Assembly: GCA_965243285.1 (NCBI GenBank)
Contig: OZ251537.1
Coordinates: 248,001 to 312,000 of the forward strand
Length of the DNA: 64,000 nt
Reading direction: 5' to 3'
From: JAHRAW01 sp965243285
GTDB lineage: Bacteria > Pseudomonadota > Gammaproteobacteria > Arenicellales > Poriferihabitantaceae
The position numbers and the translations under genes are program-made. Positions 52,350 to 60,483 of the stretch are shown one piece after another; positions within the stretch are counted from its first letter, which is position 1; every line of letters starts with the position of its first letter. The notes under the pieces were generated by a model that was not told where the DNA came from, did no database searches, and saw only the letters and a program-made list of their open reading frames with translations.

Positions 52350-54347
52350 TTATGTGATGACGAGACCCTGTGAACTCCTAAAATGATCAACAGGCGATGC
52401 CGTGATGGACGGTCTTGGCACTGTTGCTTGTTGCACTTCAAGGGTGACATTGCTGCTATCTAGCGAGAAAGGGCGAACGGCGCCATAATAGCGCGCCACC
52501 TGTCCTCCAGGCCTCTGGGTGTCGGGGGGTCCGGCGATGTCACCAGGTCCTGCGGCGGTGGAGGTGAAGGGGTTGGTGAACAAATTTTGATGGAACCCCG
52601 AATAGCCCTGTAACGTTTTGCCTAGAATCTTGGTTAAAAAAAAGATTTCATAGGGCTCAAAAGTAGGCGAAAACAGCCGCAGCATTTGCTGTATGTCAAC
52701 GATTTTGGGGTTCACCGCGGGATTTAGGCTTTGGCTCCCGGTATTCCTGAACAAGGCGGCTTTCGCATCCGCGTCGAATGCTTGTTTTTTTTTGCCGCTT
52801 CCGCTGGCTGGGTCGTAGCCCGAATCATTTCTTCCGAAGGGGTGCGCGACCACCATGCGCCGAAAATTTTGCAATGTTTTCATCAATTTTTCCATGCGCT
52901 CGGCTTGTAGATTTTTGGCTTCTTCGAAGTAGATTGTTTTCAGCCCGGTTAGGGCGCCTTGCTCAAGGGCACCGCTTCGCATGCCGACTTGAACGATCTC
53001 CCATCTGGCTTTTTGCAATGCGCATAGAAAAAGCCATTGCCGTTTTCTCGAAGGGATATTGTTGTAGGGCACTGCAGCGACCGGGGGGTTGCCTGGAAAG
53101 GCGGCATCAGTCCAATATTCCGTGAGATTGACGGCCAAACTCGAAATATCAGTCCATTTTTGTCGCATCAGCCATCTCGGGGTTTGGGCCGCTTGAGTGT
53201 CGGCCGAGCCAAGATTGTTTTGTGCTTTTTTATCGCCTAACAATACGGGAATTCGTCTCGATTGGATGGATGCTTCAATCAGGCTGATGACCGCTTCTTT
53301 GGAAATGAAATGGTACCTTTTAGATCTAGCGTCGCGATTTGCGCCGGTTATTGCCCCGGCGCTGTTTCTTTTATATTCGCTTTTAATCCATATGAATGTG
53401 AATTCGGCTTCTTGGATAAGCGCATCGATATTGCCTTGGAAGTTTTGATGGACAACGGGATTCGCTGCGACTCTTGGTGCTGGCATTTGGTTGTATTGAT
53501 TTAATTTTGCTTCGAGACCATCTATAAAATTGTTGAAACTATTGATGTTTTGACCTCCGGCGGCGATGACTCCTTCGGCCAGTTTTCCATATTGAACCTT
53601 GAAAAAATTTTCAAACGCGGTTTGTACATCAGCCTGATTAAGCGCCGGGACAGAGCGGGCGCATAAATCATCCATCATCCGCCCCGGGATGGGTGACCTG
53701 GGAAGTCCAGCCACATACGCCGCCAAGCGGGTGCCTGCTGTGAAATACACCGAGTAGGCTCCGGGGGCGCTTTTCGTGCACACGCCGGTCCTGGCGTTGG
53801 TATACAACATCGGATTGCGGCGGGCGAAAACAATGCCAGTGCGTGGTGTGCAAAACAGCACGGCGACATTTAGGTCGCCGATGATCGACTTGTAATAATC
53901 GGAGAGTTCCTTAGCGCTCTTCGCTGCGCTGTTGTTATTATCGCGAACATTCGTCCCTTGACCAGCGCCGAGTTTCGCATGCACCAATATTCTTACTGTC
54001 AGCCGCAGACTCGGGTTGGCAATGCAAGCCAGCGCAGAAGCCGCGATGGTATATCGGTCGCCACTCGCCCCCGCCCAGTGGGTAAACAGGATTTCCCTCT
54101 TTTTTTGAGCGTTCGATTGTCGATAAAAATCTTGGAACCAGCCCTCGACTTTCGCCACATTCGCCGCTACATCCGCATTTTGGATATCGATTCCGCCGGT
54201 GGCTGCGTTTGCCACTGGCAGTTGCCCGGTATAGCAGTCTACATTTTTGTACCATGTATCCTCACTGTTGTTTCGCGAGACGAGGTCGTACAGCGCCGTC
54301 GTTGGTCCGGCGGCTGTAACTACCTGAGGATTAGCAAGATTTGGCAT
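52350..54347 (-). CDS. Unknown protein (665 residues), first gene of the giant-protein run
   Basis: Not recognised. It has an alpha/beta N-terminal half (KREILFTHWAGASGDRYTI; LTVRILVHAKLGAGQ; LNVAVLFCTPRTGIVFARR) and a more helical C-terminal half (LEQGALTGLKTIYFEEAKNL). Lower GC than flanking housekeeping genes is visible. There is no signal peptide or membrane segment. It follows a hairpin after the autotransporter stop and precedes the DUF6603 gene by 115 bp, so it probably starts the transcription unit. An enzymatic or effector role is possible but nothing supports a specific one. Confidence 0.7.
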   Translation of the reverse strand: MPNLANPQVVTAAGPTTALYDLVSRNNSEDTWYKNVDCYTGQLPVANAATGGIDIQNADVAANVAKVEGWFQDFYRQSNAQKKREILFTHWAGASGDRYTIAASALACIANPSLRLTVRILVHAKLGAGQGTNVRDNNNSAAKSAKELSDYYKSIIGDLNVAVLFCTPRTGIVFARRNPMLYTNARTGVCTKSAPGAYSVYFTAGTRLAAYVAGLPRSPIPGRMMDDLCARSVPALNQADVQTAFENFFKVQYGKLAEGVIAAGGQNINSFNNFIDGLEAKLNQYNQMPAPRVAANPVVHQNFQGNIDALIQEAEFTFIWIKSEYKRNSAGAITGANRDARSKRYHFISKEAVISLIEASIQSRRIPVLLGDKKAQNNLGSADTQAAQTPRWLMRQKWTDISSLAVNLTEYWTDAAFPGNPPVAAVPYNNIPSRKRQWLFLCALQKARWEIVQVGMRSGALEQGALTGLKTIYFEEAKNLQAERMEKLMKTLQNFRRMVVAHPFGRNDSGYDPASGSGKKKQAFDADAKAALFRNTGSQSLNPAVNPKIVDIQQMLRLFSPTFEPYEIFFLTKILGKTLQGYSGFHQNLFTNPFTSTAAGPGDIAGPPDTQRPGGQVARYYGAVRPFSLDSSNVTLEVQQATVPRPSITASPVDHFRSSQGLVIT

Positions 54348-54389
54348 GCGGCGGGTGCATTTTTATAGGTTTTGCTCATATATCAGAAT

Positions 54390-54417
54390 CCACGGCGGGC
54401 TGGGGCGCCCGCCGTGG
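54390..54417. terminator. Strong hairpin between autotransporter and 665-residue gene
   Basis: CCACGGCGGGC and GCCCGCCGTGG form a perfect 11-bp stem with a six-base loop, 24 bp after the autotransporter stop. The following U-tract on the minus strand is weak (ATTCTGATAT). It likely separates the autotransporter transcript from the giant-protein operon. Confidence 0.6.
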
Positions 54418-54440
54418 GTCGGTGTTGTTTTAGCTCAGCC

Positions 54441-57400
54441 TTAGAAGTGCACTGAGCCTTTCAGCAGGACGGCGTGGACGGCGGTGTTGTCGGTGTTGCG
54501 GCGTTCGCCGAGCAGGTTCATGTCCAGGCGCGGGCCGGCTTTCCAGTTCATGCCGATGCGGTAACTATCGGCTTCGCCTAAGGTCATTTCGCCGTATGGG
54601 GTTAGCATGCCGTCGCGGTCGGCAAGTGACATGCCGTAGCCGACGCGGGCTTGCAGGCGGGCTGCGTAGTCGGCTCCGTCGGCGCTGTCGGCGCGGTCGG
54701 CCGGCAAGCCGCGTTGCCATAACTCTTGGGTGCCGCTGGCGCTGTCGCCATAGCCGGGCTCGATGCGCAATGATAGGCCTTGCCCGTCGGCGCCGGCTTT
54801 TATGGCGATGCTGCCTTCGATGCCCCACTCTTGGGTGTCTGCGCTGTGCGCTAATAGAACGCGGGCACGGGCTTGGGCGGTGACGCGGGCGGCGTGGTAG
54901 CGCCAGCCGCCGCCGACTTCCAGCCCGCCGCCGGTTTCGCCGTCGCCGCCGTCATGGCGCACGCCGACTTCCAGCAGTGATTCGAGTCGCCTTTGGCCGG
55001 CTAGGGCGCTGGAGCGGCTGGCTTCCACGCTGGCGCGGATGCGGGTGGCATCTATTCCCAAGGCTTCGATTATGCCTTTGCCGTCCACATCCATCTCGCT
55101 ATGCGTGGCTTCGCCTTTGACGCGCAGGGTGGTGGAGTCGCTTTCCCACACTTTGCCGCTGCCGCCGAGGCCGTAATTGCGCATGCTGAGGTCGGTGGAT
55201 TCCACCCCTGCGACTGCATCCAATATTTCTAACTCGCCATTGCCGCTGCCGACCATCGCCCATAAATCCAGGGCGCCCATTTTCCAGCCCACATAGGGGC
55301 TGATGATGGATATGTCGGTTATTTGCTCGCCTTTGTCACCGGCATCATCCTCGTAGCCGATATCGCTTTCCAGTTGCGCTACGGACAAACCGAGCAACAC
55401 ATTGTTGTTCAAGCGGGTATCCACGCCGAGATGGAAGCCATACATGGCGCCACTCCAATCCAAATCGCCGTCGCCGGCGAGGTCGCGGTATTCGCCGCTA
55501 CCCCAGAAGGTGACGGGGACTGAGCCGCCAGCACTTTGGCTCGGGCTATCTTTGGCGGCGCCTAACCCTAATGTGAACTCGGTGCCGGACAGGAGTTTTT
55601 TGCGCGCAACGCTGCTGCTTTCGAGCATGGTTTCGCCGTGGCTATCTAAGGCGCGCAGTACATTGCGCTGCCCGCCGAGGGCGAATGAGGCACCCGCCGA
55701 GCCAGCATTAGCGCGGTCGATGCGCGTGGTGATGGCGCCGGCAGTACTGGCCAAGATGTCGCGGGCGATTTCGGGCAGGACGGTTTCGTTCGCTACCATG
55801 ACGGTGTCGACGGTGTCGAGATCGGTGATTGTCACCGTGAATGTGTCAATGATGGGCGTGCCACCGTTTACACCAGTCGGCGGGGTGGCGGTGTAGGTCA
55901 GGGTGAGAGCAGGGGCTGCAACAGTCGGTGTGCCTGATAAAGAACCGAAGTACTCGGTATCCATGTAAGACAAGCCGGTATCCGTGAAAGACAAGCCGGG
56001 AATAGTCTCAGCCCCGTCATCACTACTATACATGGCAGGGGTCCCGTCATTGGTGTATTCCAATATGTACATCCATGCTGCTTCACCGCTGACTCCCTGG
56101 ACTAACGGCAAAAGTAGCGTGATGTCCATTTGATCGACCTCGAAAGTGTACGGGCCATCGATGGGAGGATTGAACCCATACTCCACCATCACATTAAATT
56201 CCACCATGGCGACATCTTCGTCATCGACTATGGCGACGTAGTTCAGGGTGACATTGCCTACACTCGCCTCGCCACTCAAGACGCGGCTGTCGGTGTTGAA
56301 ACTTAAGCCCACCGAACTCGGGCCGCCGTCCAATCTGTAGCTTGCCCTTGCCCCGTCGACATACTCATCAGTACTATCTCGGACTTGCGGCAGGGTCAGA
56401 TTAAAATCCTGGCCGACCAGTAAATACTGGTTTGGGAGGCTGTTTTCGGCGAAATTGTATACAGGCGGCTCAACTATCGTCACCGTGAATGTGCCACTGA
56501 TGCTGTCACTGTTTACACCAGTCGGCGGGGTGGCGGTGTAGATCAGGGTGCGAGCAGCGACTGCAGTAGTCGGTATGCCTGATAAAAAACCTTCTACGAA
56601 GTTCTCGGTATCCGTGTAAGACAAGCCGGGAATAGTCCTATTACCATACATGGCAACGGGCCCGCCATTGGTGTATTCCAACATGTACGTCCATGCTGCT
56701 TCACCGCTGACTCCCTGGACTAACGGCAAAGGTAGCGAGATGTCCTGACCGACCTGGTAAGTGTACGATGAGCCATCGATGGGAGCATTGAACTCATACT
56801 CATACTCCTCCACTACTGCCACATTGAATGTAGTTTCGAAGGGCTCGGCATTAAGACCAGGGCTAAGGTTGGCTTGGTAGGTGAGGGGAGTCGCCGCTTG
56901 TAACATTGTCGGCGTGCCGACCAAAGAACTGGTATCAGGATCGAAACTCAAGCCAGTCGGCGGATTCACCAATGAGTAGGTCAGACGACCATTGGGATTT
57001 CTATCATGGGGAAAGCCGGTTCCGCTAAATTCCAATGTGGGCAACTCCAGCGGCGTAATTGCTTCGCCTCTCACGAAATTATAATTAGGGTCGAGGGTAG
57101 CAGAGAAACTCGGCAGTGCGCACTCCACTATGCCGGAATTGCTATTGCTCTCGCTGGTTTCGTTGACGGCGGCTGAGTCTGATTCGCATACATTTATGGT
57201 CAACTCGGATTGGGCAACAATAAAGTCGTCCGTAGTGATATTGTCATCCGAACCTAACTCGACCAGTGCAAATCTAGCTAAGAAGCGCCCGACAGCCGCC
57301 GGGTTGTCAGCTGATGACAAATAAGACGAGAGATCGGATCCACCAAATTGTTGTCCCACTGGAGAAAAGAGAATGCCCAGCGCCTCGTCCAATTGTTCGT

Positions 57401-58403
57401 TAGATTTGTTCAGCAACCGATATTCGAGGCGGCCTTGATCGAAGCCAACGGGAATGCCTGTAACCTCCGGCAAATAATGCCGGCCGACAGGCGAGCCGTA
57501 TTTGAACCACCGCTCTAAGGTCATATCTGGGAACACGACACCGTCGAGTTCTGGGTCTGCCGATGGCTCAAATATCGTCACATTGAATGTAGTTTCGAAG
57601 GGCTCGGCATTAAGACCAGTTCTAAGGTTGGCTTGGTAGGTGAGGGGAGTCGCCACTTGTGACGTTTCCGGCGTGCCGACCAAAGAATTGGTAGCAGTAT
57701 CGAAACTCAAGCCAGCCGGCGGATTCACCAATGAGTAGGTCAGAAAACCATTGTCATTGCCAGTATGGGGAAAGTCGGTTGCGGAAAATACCAATGTGGG
57801 CAACTCCAGCGGCGTAATTGCTTCGCCTCTCACGAAATTATAATTAGGGTCGAGGGTAGCAGAGAAACTCGGCAGTGCGCACTCCACTATGCCGGAATTG
57901 CTATTGCTCACGCTGGTTTCGTTGACGGCGGCTGAGTCTGATTCGCATACATTTATGACCAACTCGGATTCGTCAATAATAAAGTCGTCCGTAATGCTAT
58001 TGTCATCCGAACCTAACTCGACCAGTGCAAATCTAACTAAGATGCGCCCGACAGCCGCCGGGGGCTCAGATGATGACAAATAAGACGGGGAGAGATCGAA
58101 GGCTGTTCCCACTCGAGACAAGGTAATGCCCAGCACATCGGTAGGTTGTTCGCTGTCAGAGTTCAGCAACCGATATGCGAGGTTGCCTTGATCGAAGGTA
58201 TCTGGAATGCCTGTAACCCCCGGCAACTCATGCCGGTCGACAATCGAGCCGTATTTGAACCACCGCTCTATGGTCATATCTGGGAACGCGACATTGCCTA
58301 GTTCTGACGATTGCGCGTTGGCGTGTTGCGTGGGGATGAGCATGGCGAACATGGCGACAAGCGCAAAAACCACGGCGAGGGGGGATAGTTGGTTGGTTTT
58401 CAT
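54441..58403 (-). CDS. Ig-repeat autotransporter (beta-barrel adhesin), copy 2
   Basis: 1,320 residues from ATG 58403, with signal peptide LSPLAVVFALVAMFAMLIP ending at NANA-like HANA. The passenger has two ~253-residue tandem repeats (FPDMTIERWFKYGS... and FPDMTLERWFKYGS...) and then Ig-like repeats (GLSFNTDSRVLSGEASVG). An alpha-helical linker (LPEIARDILASTAGAIT) leads to a ~300-residue autotransporter beta-barrel (LYGF/GFHLGVDTR, ISPYVGWKMGALDLWAMVG) ending in the aromatic VHF. It would be exported by Sec and displayed or released at the surface. It is a paralogue of 60484 and of the remnant at 10477. Confidence 0.88.
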   Translation of the reverse strand: MKTNQLSPLAVVFALVAMFAMLIPTQHANAQSSELGNVAFPDMTIERWFKYGSIVDRHELPGVTGIPDTFDQGNLAYRLLNSDSEQPTDVLGITLSRVGTAFDLSPSYLSSSEPPAAVGRILVRFALVELGSDDNSITDDFIIDESELVINVCESDSAAVNETSVSNSNSGIVECALPSFSATLDPNYNFVRGEAITPLELPTLVFSATDFPHTGNDNGFLTYSLVNPPAGLSFDTATNSLVGTPETSQVATPLTYQANLRTGLNAEPFETTFNVTIFEPSADPELDGVVFPDMTLERWFKYGSPVGRHYLPEVTGIPVGFDQGRLEYRLLNKSNEQLDEALGILFSPVGQQFGGSDLSSYLSSADNPAAVGRFLARFALVELGSDDNITTDDFIVAQSELTINVCESDSAAVNETSESNSNSGIVECALPSFSATLDPNYNFVRGEAITPLELPTLEFSGTGFPHDRNPNGRLTYSLVNPPTGLSFDPDTSSLVGTPTMLQAATPLTYQANLSPGLNAEPFETTFNVAVVEEYEYEFNAPIDGSSYTYQVGQDISLPLPLVQGVSGEAAWTYMLEYTNGGPVAMYGNRTIPGLSYTDTENFVEGFLSGIPTTAVAARTLIYTATPPTGVNSDSISGTFTVTIVEPPVYNFAENSLPNQYLLVGQDFNLTLPQVRDSTDEYVDGARASYRLDGGPSSVGLSFNTDSRVLSGEASVGNVTLNYVAIVDDEDVAMVEFNVMVEYGFNPPIDGPYTFEVDQMDITLLLPLVQGVSGEAAWMYILEYTNDGTPAMYSSDDGAETIPGLSFTDTGLSYMDTEYFGSLSGTPTVAAPALTLTYTATPPTGVNGGTPIIDTFTVTITDLDTVDTVMVANETVLPEIARDILASTAGAITTRIDRANAGSAGASFALGGQRNVLRALDSHGETMLESSSVARKKLLSGTEFTLGLGAAKDSPSQSAGGSVPVTFWGSGEYRDLAGDGDLDWSGAMYGFHLGVDTRLNNNVLLGLSVAQLESDIGYEDDAGDKGEQITDISIISPYVGWKMGALDLWAMVGSGNGELEILDAVAGVESTDLSMRNYGLGGSGKVWESDSTTLRVKGEATHSEMDVDGKGIIEALGIDATRIRASVEASRSSALAGQRRLESLLEVGVRHDGGDGETGGGLEVGGGWRYHAARVTAQARARVLLAHSADTQEWGIEGSIAIKAGADGQGLSLRIEPGYGDSASGTQELWQRGLPADRADSADGADYAARLQARVGYGMSLADRDGMLTPYGEMTLGEADSYRIGMNWKAGPRLDMNLLGERRNTDNTAVHAVLLKGSVHF
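56821..58295. repeat. 759-bp tandem duplication inside the autotransporter gene
   Basis: Matching landmarks are 759 bp (253 codons) apart: ACATTGAATGTAGTTTCGAA at 56821 and 57580, and AATGTGGGCAACTCCAGCGG at 57034 and 57793. Parts are identical for more than 100 bp, others differ at many sites and carry small in-frame indels. This mosaic suggests a duplication followed by local gene conversion. Confidence 0.9.
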
Positions 58404-58586
58404 GTGGCTAATCTCGGCTTGTCGGTTAGTAGGCTGGGTAGTGCTGACTGCGCTGGTAGCGCACGCTGGCGGTGATTTCATCTGGGAATTTCTCGATATG
58501 CGGGGGATGTTTGGTGTGGGTGATGGTGGCTGGTTTGCCGCCGGCGACCCATTGTAGTGGTCGGTTCGGGTGCTGTAAGTATAGCG

Positions 58587-59846
58587 CTAATACTCGGTTC
58601 GGATGATGAAGTATAGCGCGTAGTACGGCGGTCGGTTGTCGAAGATGTTGTAGCCGCGGGCTTTGGCGATGGCGGCGCCAGTCTTTGATTCTGCGGTGGA
58701 GGGCATGCTGGCGCCGCCGCTGGCATCGATGGCCAGAGTGTGGTCGTCATTATCCGTGACTTCGGCATGCACATGCAAAGGATCGGAGCGGCTGTGTCCG
58801 GGCTCGGTCACGCCGCGTGCGCGGGCCATCTTTTGGTTTTCGTTGAGCCTGATGGATGCTTGTCCGCCGGTGGCGCCGACGGTGTATTCGCCACCAGTGG
58901 CATCGGCGCCGACGATGAAGCGGGCGGTCAGATTCGGGGATTTGTTGTGTCCGTTGCAGAGTTGCCACCCCTGGTAGGGGGTGCCGGCGATGCCGGCGCC
59001 GAGTTCTTCGTATTTGCCCTTCAGGCTGCCGGATTGCATGGCGATGCAACCGGGCGGCACCATGCCGATGCCAGTGATGAGGTCGGTGGCGGTCAGGCTG
59101 GTGCACTGGATGTCGGGTTGATTGACTATCACGGTCACATATTGCGAGATGCTGGCGGTTTCGCCGAGATCTTGATCGGTGGCGCGCAGTTCGAAGGTGG
59201 TATTTTGCCGCAGCGGCGGGGAGGTCCAGGCGCGACGGTTGGTGACATTGACGGTTTGCTCGCCGTAGTGGATGTCGTAGGCGCCGAGAGCCGAGCCGTC
59301 CCAGGTGAGATCGACAGTTTGGTTGTCGTTCACTTGGGGTTGCGAGGCGGCGAAGTTGCGCACATAGAAGCCGTTGGGGAATTTGCCTAGGCTGATGGAG
59401 GTTGATTTACGCGTGAAGTTTGTGCCATCGCTCGAGGATTCCTCGTCTATGTAGAGCATGAACACGCCGGGATTTGGGTTGGCTTGGATATTGTGTATCT
59501 GGAACACCATGCCGTCCGTGGTGATGAGTTGGTCTTTGCTGGAGAGCGGCGAGACCGGGAAGGTGCCGTCGCCGATGGCGCCGAAGCGCCATTTGTCGGC
59601 TGGGCTGGCGGCGACCATGATGCCGTCGGCGCTGGCGGTTAATTGTGATGCGTCGCCGCCGATTTCGAAGCTGAAGGTCAATTTTCTGCAGTAGATTCTG
59701 CCTAAGGAGGTGTTGGCGACGGCGATGGTGAGCGCAGTCAGCGAGGAGTTGCCTTGCGCTGGGCTGGCTTGGATGGGGTCCGGATTGGTGGTGACGGCGT
59801 AGTCGAGGATGGTGTCGCCAGCATCTTTTTTGTTGATATTTGCCAT
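58587..59846 (-). CDS. Tail-collar (MdpB-like) fibre protein, copy 2
   Basis: 419 residues from the ATG at 59846 (MANINKKDAGDTILDY). The N-terminal 270 residues are almost the same as copy 1, also at DNA level. The collar part has GAGIAGTPYQGWQLCNG and LTARFIVGAD, but the HTHG of copy 1 is replaced by ARARG, and the next 60 residues are different before the shared FDNRPPYYALYFIIRTE end. It sits between two autotransporter genes, away from the giant-protein run. It could be a donor of variation for copy 1 or an alternative tip (inference). Confidence 0.8.
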   Translation of the reverse strand: MANINKKDAGDTILDYAVTTNPDPIQASPAQGNSSLTALTIAVANTSLGRIYCRKLTFSFEIGGDASQLTASADGIMVAASPADKWRFGAIGDGTFPVSPLSSKDQLITTDGMVFQIHNIQANPNPGVFMLYIDEESSSDGTNFTRKSTSISLGKFPNGFYVRNFAASQPQVNDNQTVDLTWDGSALGAYDIHYGEQTVNVTNRRAWTSPPLRQNTTFELRATDQDLGETASISQYVTVIVNQPDIQCTSLTATDLITGIGMVPPGCIAMQSGSLKGKYEELGAGIAGTPYQGWQLCNGHNKSPNLTARFIVGADATGGEYTVGATGGQASIRLNENQKMARARGVTEPGHSRSDPLHVHAEVTDNDDHTLAIDASGGASMPSTAESKTGAAIAKARGYNIFDNRPPYYALYFIIRTEY

Positions 59847-60483
59847 GGTTGCGATTTTATCTGGAATTGGCGAGGTCGGCGTCAATTGGCGAGGTCGGTG
59901 TCCGTTATGTGCGGTTTGGCATCATCCCAGCAACCGATATTTGCTTTATAAACCCTTTTAAACCACGCCCAGGCGAAAAGTCAAGGGGTATGCGTGAAAA
60001 AAGTGGGATTTAAGGGATTTATGGGATTTATGGGGGGTTTATGGGGTTTGTGGGGGGTTTGTGGGGTTTATGGGGTTTGTGGGGTTTATATACCTAAACC
60101 CGCACGGATATGTTTGGTTTGTTGCAACTGCGCCTTATTGTGTATATCAACTACGCACCACCACCACTTCCCCCCCACCAAAACTGGCGGTGAAGCCGCC
60201 AGATTTAACTTATGCCATGGGGGGCTTTTTGGTTTTGGGTTTTGGTTTTTGGGTTTTGGTTTTGGGTTCGGCTTTGGCTGTTACGCTTTACTCCCCCCGC
60301 TTTATCTTGCGGGGGAGTAAAGCGAAAAGCGAAAGCCAACATCAAAGGCAAAGGCCAACATCAAAATCAACTTGCCGCTGCCGATTGCCGCTGCCGATTA
60401 CCGCCCTACTCCGCCCTGCTCTGTTCATTAATCCGCCTGCCGCCCTGCCCTGCCCATTAATCCGATTGCTGCTTTGCTCCGGA
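59847..60483. repeat. Repeat spacer with double-hairpin parts and GGGATTTATG runs
   Basis: 60003-60085 is a run of GGGATTTATGG/GGGTTTGTGG units leading into the TTATATACC motif (60086-60118). Hairpin 2 (AAAACTGGCGG / CCGCCAGATTT) is at 60180-60206 and hairpin 1 (ACTCCCCCCGC / GCGGGGGAGT) at 60290-60318, separated by GGTTTTGGTTTTTGGG. CCGCTGCCGATT repeats follow at 60370-60405. No gene. Confidence 0.85.

Noticed and set aside
40158..54347. Contractile injection system or prophage tail module
   Set aside because: Only collar domains are present. No sheath, tube, baseplate wedge, tape measure, terminase, capsid or AAA+ ATPase was found in the island.
54441..58481. Upstream start at 58481 for the autotransporter
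   Set aside because: It would put 26 residues before the hydrophobic signal core; the ATG at 58403 gives a normal signal peptide.
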